Assembly: GCF_032854445.1 (NCBI RefSeq)
Contig: NC_088301.1
Span: 28,692,402-28,756,401, forward strand
Origin: Liolophura sinensis
Taxonomy: Eukaryota > Mollusca > Polyplacophora > Chitonida > Chitonidae
Reading direction: 5' to 3'
DNA length: 64,000 bases
The position numbers and the translations under genes were made by a program. The notes beneath the pieces are model-generated. The model searched no databases. It was not told the origin of the DNA and saw only the letters and a program-made list of their open reading frames with translations. Of this stretch, positions 58,748 through 64,000 are shown in pieces (the stretch's first letter is position 1; each line of letters starts with the position of its first letter).

Positions 58748-60480
58748 CCTGAACAGAGTTATATACCATAGCACACTGTTATTATGTAAAACTGATATAC
58801 ATGGTTGTATATGTATGTGGAGCATGTTTAACCAGGGTTAAACAACTTGGCCTTTTCCCAGGTTTGCCATACATCATGCTCAGAGAAAAAACTCTTTCGT
58901 ACTTCCAGATACGTACATTAGTGTGAGAAACTGGCCGGCAAACCTGCAACTGTCCAAGACAGAATGATTCCAGAAGATAAATTATATGCCCTTTTTATCA
59001 ACAAAAAGTCGTGCATGAGAACTCTATTACAAGCTATCCTGACTGACTTCGTAAACCAGTTATAGCAGTACTGTGGGAATCTTTCAACATGCAGCAGCCG
59101 CATTAAACATGGTCTGGTCTACATAAATTGCACATCAAAGTATCCTTTCAACTAACTGCTTCTATTTACCTGAAACCTCTTGAACTCCGAGAGATACAAT
59201 TTGTGCACGACATCAAGAATCACACAGAACATTTGAAGTTATTACACAAAGGTATTAACACACCCATTTTAATTGAGCCTTTGACCCCTCATTAACTCAG
59301 AGAAGACTACATAACCTCAGCTGTAACACAAACCTGAATGGTTCAAGGCCATTATCAGGTTTTGCCGGGGTTTCAAATCTGATGTTCCTGAGCAAAATCA
59401 TACGGAACAAGAAACGGGACCAACCTGATAGATTATCACGAAACTCAATCTTGTATGTAAACATACCTTCTCATTGTGAGCGTACTCAAGTACTCAATGA
59501 GACAGAAACTTGTTCTGCATCAAAAGAACCAAAATGGATATGTGACTGCAACGGGAGCAATATGTCTGCAACTTTACTAATTAATACATATATTAATGTC
59601 TCTGTAAAAATACCAGCAACCAAACAGAGCAAACGTAACCTTGATCATCTTAAGTATCACACACACACACACAAACATACACAAATAAACATGAACAAGA
59701 AGAAACCAAACATATTTTTCAATATTTCATATTCATTTCCTCGAACAATTAGGGCTACTAAAACATCTTGCTTCCTTGAATAATCTTACTGATCCAACCT
59801 TGGACAAACGGCTGCATCACTGTTTAACGTTTAGCCAAATAAAAAACAGTTTACACCCAACGCCTAAGCTGGGTGTCAATGTAAAAACCCAGGCTTTTGT
59901 AGTTTTATTCAGATATTTTATTATCTACATGTCAATGAATATCTTATAGCCCAATATGTACTCTGTAACCTCCTTTCAACAACCCATTTTAGAAATTCCC
60001 CTACCAATTCGATCCACCTTCTGCTCTAAAAAAATTCTTCCAGATGGAAGCTGAATGGCCCTTCTGCGACTACATATGCAATTTAAGGGAAAGTATTCCC
60101 TAAAATTTTCAGCGGAATAAAAACCTGATCTTCACTAGGAATAGACTATCTAGATACATGTAGTATGTGATGTAACCTGACAGACATATGCATGCAAAAT
60201 GTTCACATTCAAGCCTCTGCAATACTAATTTCATCAACTATCACAAAATTTAAAATACAGAGTGATGTATTAACCAAATAAAATGCAATTTATACACACT
60301 GGATGTTGACAGAAATCTTGAAGTCTTAATGAAAATCACAAAAGAAAAAAACTTAATTGTCCAGTAGTCTATTCCTATTGATATGCAGAGATGACAATGG
60401 GATTTCTAACAACTACACAGAGATGAAAATAACAAACAGCAAATGACTGTGTGTCTGACAGTTGTATCAGTAGGAGGTAA
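58748..60480. other. Non-coding stretch, no gene recognised
   Basis: The plus-strand open frame 59382-59783 (133 codons) runs through a CA microsatellite (59659-59673) and has no recognisable domain. Otherwise AT-rich unique sequence. Confidence 0.45.
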
Positions 60481-60496
60481 ACACAAACGCACGTAC

Positions 60497-60585
60497 CTGC
60501 TGAAGACTGCGGCCGGGTCAGTATCTGTTGTGCCACAGTCCTCTCTATGCACTAGGTGCCAGACAGGCAAACTGTCCCCGCATCG
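60497..60585 (-). other. Candidate 89-bp internal exon, minus strand
   Basis: On the minus strand AATTTATGGTCTTAG precedes 89 bases that end with TTCAGCAG followed by the consensus donor GTACGTG. One frame is open throughout (29 codons plus two bases). It encodes a Cys- and Asp-containing peptide with DSLPVWHLVHREDCGTTDTD. The composition is richer in GC and CpG than the neighbourhood. I do not recognise the protein, and no flanking exons were identified. Confidence 0.27.
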
Positions 60586-60830
60586 CTAAGACCATAAATT
60601 AGCGTATAATGAGGGATTGGATGTCCCTCAAGGAATGGCGCTACGCGAAAGGAAATCGTGTGGAAACGGATCAATGAGAAAAAGGCTGGGTGTTAGGGAC
60701 ATCGTCACGTTCCATTCTCTCTCTTGTCATTACGTCTGATCTCTAACCTGACACAGGCCTTTTTATCGCCATCTACAAATTGTTTCACAAGTTGTCTGAT
60801 GGACATAGTTTGCCATGATTTTGCCAGTGC
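60586..60830. promoter_or_regulatory. Possible conserved non-coding segment beside the candidate exon
   Basis: Balanced-composition, non-repetitive sequence with words such as TTTTTATCGCCATCTACAAA and TTGTTTCACAAGTTGTCTGA, carrying Sox-like ATTGTTT and an ACAAATTGT near-palindrome. Interpretation as regulatory sequence is inference from composition. Confidence 0.18.
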
Positions 60831-61261
60831 AGTGCTTCCCCAGTTTCACACTGGTACTGATTAGACAGTCTCCAGTGTCCCAGCTGGCAATATCAGCAGC
60901 TTGCTGCAATACTGTAATACTCATCTACAGTCTGTGGGCTGTCCTGATTCTTGTTGTAAGAGGACACATCTCTTACTCCAATACCTCAACTCTGGTGACA
61001 TATGGCACACCAGTTTAGACATGACTGCGTGGCTATACATGTACTTAGAAGAGGAGGTACTTTTCAGTTAACATTTTTGGGGGTTTTCATGACTGACAGG
61101 TAAAAAAAAAACATCATACAGACTTGATTATACATATAATTTTATCCACAGAGAGAAAATAAACACTGTCTCTAACAACAACCCTGTTTACATATAAAAC
61201 AAACAAAAAGGTTGATCTCCTTTACCCTCTCAGTCACAATGTCTCAATCCTTTTTTATGTA
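60831..61261. other. Non-coding stretch, no gene recognised
   Basis: A short open frame at 60815-61018 has no domain. No repeats recognised. Confidence 0.4.
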
Positions 61262-61527
61262 CTTATTTATTTATTAGATTGGTGTTTACGCCGTACTCAA
61301 GAATATTTCTCTAATACAACTGCAGTCAGAATTATGGTGGGAGGAAACCAGGCAGAGCCCACAGGAAACCCCACAATCATCTGCAGGTTGCTGGAAGACC
61401 TTCTCAGGTACAGCCAGAGAGGAAGCCAGCATGAGCTGGATTTGAACTCACAGCGACTGGATTGGTGAGAGGCTCCTCTTTAACTGGGCCGCTCTAGCAT
61501 GCTAACCACCTTGGCAACGGAGGCCCC
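61262..61527 (-). mobile_element. SINE family 1, full length, diverged
   Basis: The plus strand reads CTTATTTATTTATTAGATTG, GTGTTTACGCCGTACTCAAG, AATATTTCTCTAATACAACT, GGTGGGAGGAAACCAGGCAG, CATCTGCAGGTTGCTGGAAG, GAAGCCAGCATGAGCTGGAT, then the reversed head ending AACGGAGGCCCC. All parts are present, but several CpG positions have changed, consistent with age. No clear target duplication. Confidence 0.93.
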
Positions 61528-62143
61528 GCTCTATATAGATCATAAACTAAGAGTGACTCCTGCCTCTACCTTAACCTTGTGCAGTAGTCAACCTATACCT
61601 GCCTGCCCCTCCTTGTCTCTTAATATGCTTTTTCATTGATTTCCACTCAATCAATCGTGCTATTAAAGCTCTTACATTCACACATCTTGTCGGCATTTCA
61701 TCAATACCACTTTATATGAGGTCAACTCACTCTACCATTGAACTATATATAGCATAGCACTTTCCAAGGCTATATGTATACATGTACATCTGCACTCCAT
61801 CAACCTATGATAGTTCCCATACTACCTGATGCAATTGTGTATGTACACAAAATTTCAATGAATTTTTTTTTTTTCATTATGAATCTACATGTATGTTTGG
61901 TTTGGTTAAAGAAATAAATACATCTAAGTACATGTGTTCAGGGTAAAATACATGTAAGTGCCATTTATGCACATCTTTAGTTATTCATCAGTCATCAGTA
62001 AGAAAATATATCATTTTACCACATTCAGTTCACTCCATTATACCTCACATACCCTCATAATAAATGTCAGCTGCTGCTTATTACTATGTTTTAAAGTGCA
62101 AAGCACCACTTTCAAATTTCACAAACTTCTCAAAGTCTAATGC
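61528..62143. other. Non-coding stretch, no gene recognised
   Basis: Unique AT-rich sequence with several TACATGTA motifs (61.78, 61.89, 61.95 kb). Confidence 0.4.
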
Positions 62144-62212
62144 TCAGGACACTGTTCAATCATCACTCAGGACACTGTTCAATCATCACTCGAGACACTG
62201 TTCAATCATCAC
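62144..62212 (+). repeat. 23-bp tandem repeat, 3 units
   Basis: Units at 62144, 62167 and 62190. Each starts TC(A/G)GGACACTG-like and ends TTCAATCATCAC; the third differs at two bases (TCGAGACACTG). An A-run follows. Confidence 0.96.
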
Positions 62213-62730
62213 AAAAAAAAAAATCCTGTAACAACAATCATACATTTATGCACAACACTCGCAATCACCATACTGAGCCACAGATATAGTTTTACTAAAT
62301 GCTGAAATGTAACCCATTTTCCCGACAAAAGCTACTTTAGGATTCAAGATCTTGGGATATCGTAATTGCTTTTAGCAAGAACATTGTACACGTAGGTTAT
62401 ATTTTGATCAGTCCAAAGATGGAAGTAACTGTAAATGTAACTCAGCTGGTTATTATCTGACATCACATGACAGTAACTTGTTTATCCATAAGACAGGTAC
62501 GTTCAATACAGACTTGAATGACTGATAAAGATTTGACTGCTTAAGACCTGATTGTGTCAATGTGGTTAAATAGGTTAAGACCCAGAATTTGGGCGCTGAC
62601 CAATTAAACAGCAGAGAATCCTGTTGATCTGTGCCATTTAGTTTGTTTCACGTGGTTTACTAGGTCACATGATGGGCTAACCACAACCGCAGGAAAATCT
62701 GTTGAGCATGTCTGTGAATATCGCCAGCGT
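62213..62730. other. Non-coding stretch, no gene recognised
   Basis: No gene or repeat signals recognised. Confidence 0.4.
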
Positions 62731-62754
62731 TTATATATATATATATATATTATG

Positions 62755-62788
<34 letters not shown>
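62731..62788 (+). repeat. Compound (TA)n...(TA)n(CA)n microsatellite
   Basis: Two TA runs separated by TATG, followed by (CA)7. It creates artefactual Tyr-Ile frames on both strands. Confidence 0.97.
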
Positions 62789-62989
62789 TGTATAAATACA
62801 TGTTAGAAACAAGACTAGACTGTATTAATAAAAAACGGTGTTGTTATAAAACTACATTGGATATTCTGTGTCAGGTTTGCAGCCTGTTGCAGCCTGTCAA
62901 AATGAGCAAAAATTTAGCTGCTTGTAAAAATTTGGACGAGTCAGAGGGCGATAGTCCTTTGATCCTTTCGCATTTATTGTGGTGAACTT

Positions 62990-63260
62990 AGCTTTGCCAT
63001 TATTTGTGTGGGTGGGGCTATCAAGGAGAGATAAAGATTCCTGCAGAGAACACATCCCGTAATTTCTGGCAGACACTCGATCAATTATCTGCCATCATAA
63101 GTAGCTGCTATCGTGCTGCCCAAAGACTGACTTTGAGCCCGTATGATTTATACATGTCCCAGAGATGCGTGAAGGTTTCAGTGCCAGTGTGTACGTGATT
63201 AGACTGTCAGTGCCTCATTTCTCAGCTATCCCATAATATTTCACCCTCCGCTGCACACCA
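62990..63260. promoter_or_regulatory. Possible conserved non-coding segment
   Basis: Less AT-rich, non-repetitive sequence with GATA-type GAGATAAAG and homeodomain-like CATAAGTAG words, lying upstream of the candidate start exon at 63361. A 64-codon frame (63004-63198) is open but unrecognised. Either an enhancer or 5' flanking sequence is possible. Confidence 0.15.
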
Positions 63261-63360
63261 CGTCTGGAGAAGAAAATTACACGACAAATCAAAGTCGACT
63301 TTGGGGCCAGTCATGTCTTATGTAAATATCCAATGATCTGGGAATCAGATTGAGAATAAC

Positions 63361-63420
63361 ATGCCAAAGTATGGTCATGATCAGTATGCGAAAAAAGTTT
63401 GTACTATTGTTAAATACTTG
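63361..63420 (+). other. Candidate initial coding exon
   Basis: An ATG preceded by AATAAC opens exactly 20 codons (MPKYGHDQYAKKVCTIVKYL), which end at a consensus donor, TACTTG followed by GTAAGTAT. An in-frame stop lies nine codons upstream. I do not recognise the peptide. No downstream exon lies in the remaining 580 bases that I can identify. It could equally be an internal exon starting after the AG at 63348. Confidence 0.22.
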
Positions 63421-63426
63421 GTAAGT

Positions 63427-64000
63427 ATAAAATAATGTCTATACCTCAAGTGAAGGGCCATGACAAAGTACATGTATGTCATTGCTTTTGCATTGTATGG
63501 TTTTACCATTATTTTTTTTACATTTTTTGTTTCTCATTGACTTAAACTTATAACATTCATACATATTTTTGTATCATATTCAACATTAGCAAGCTTTAAG
63601 TTGCCCATTCAACAAAATTTTAGCCCATAAAATCAATTTTAGAGGTAATTAAGTCATATACTGTATATTACTTTTGGTGCTGAAACTTCCACTTTTACAG
63701 TAGAATATTGTCCTACTGTCCAAGCAAACCTCAAAACACCTATCTGTGATCGATTGAACTTCAAAATCAATTTTATACACTTGATCAAAATTGTAAATTA
63801 AGTTAACTTTTTATGTAAAACTTTTTTGGGAAGAGTTTGTCAGTCATGTGTACTATGTGATTGTTACTATGTGATACTTTACACAAATGTTAAGCCACAT
63901 AAATGTCCAAGAACAGTGTTGAGTGATGTGACCCTGTTCCTAAGAGTCAGACATGTTTATGTCTCCGACGTGGGTAGAGGTGTGACTACAGATGATATTT
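63427..64000. other. Non-coding stretch to the window end
   Basis: AT-rich. Near 63913 a 21-bp word (TGTCCAAGAACAGTGTTGAG plus T) recurs from about 3218 with one change. Confidence 0.4.

Noticed and set aside
59382-59783. 133-codon plus-strand open frame
   Set aside because: It runs through a CA microsatellite (His-Thr repeats) and Lys/Asn-rich AT sequence, with no recognisable domain.
62604-62985. Frames with Tyr-Ile and Thr-His repeats
   Set aside because: Translation of the compound TA/CA microsatellite.

Overview
This looks like nuclear DNA from an animal, most likely a mollusc or another lophotrochozoan. It is AT-rich and carries microsatellites, tRNA-derived SINEs, a decayed Ty3/Gypsy retrotransposon, fold-back DNA and no long open frames outside the retroelement. 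The lineage guess rests on the SINE type (tRNA head plus a core resembling the 'Meta' domain of invertebrate SINEs) and on a large excess of the palindrome TACATGTA (about 30 copies counted by eye, roughly 2 expected). Nothing suggests a prokaryotic genome, and there is no operon, CRISPR array or rRNA gene.

Layout. Positions 1-30.7 kb are intergenic or intronic sequence with SINE copies (2.7, 4.4, 11.7, 21.4, 25.7 and 28.8 kb), a nested minisatellite (13.4 kb), a perfect 40-bp palindrome (16.7 kb) and simple repeats. A dead Ty3/Gypsy element fills 30.76-35.48 kb: partial 5' LTR, primer-binding site, gag with two zinc knuckles, protease, reverse transcriptase, RNase H, integrase, a 21-bp tandem array and 3' LTR. 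Stops and frameshifts break every reading frame. Positions 35.5-57 kb hold homopolymer runs, a degenerate GCGCTTC-rich minisatellite (39.2-40.0 kb), more SINEs (40.4, 44.7, 47.7, 48.5 and 53.3 kb) and a few weak candidate exons. Positions 56.8-58 kb hold a 98-nt imperfect hairpin and, next to it, a fold-back element of about 380 bp. The last 6 kb contain another SINE, microsatellites and two more candidate exons.

Two SINE families stand out. Family 1 has a tRNA-like head, a core and an (AAAT)n tail. Family 2 has a different tRNA-like head, a related core and a (CATA)n-type tail. Perfect target-site duplications of 11-14 bp around five copies show genuine retroposition.

No host gene can be called with confidence. 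I list candidate exons with splice signals at low confidence (20.2, 43.2, 46.1, 55.8, 60.5 and 63.4 kb); they could belong to one or more long-intron genes, or be chance. I found no convincing new multi-gene system. The most interesting material is the SINE core sharing, a headless SINE with its own target duplication, the hairpin and fold-back pair, and the repeat expansions inside the Gypsy relic.
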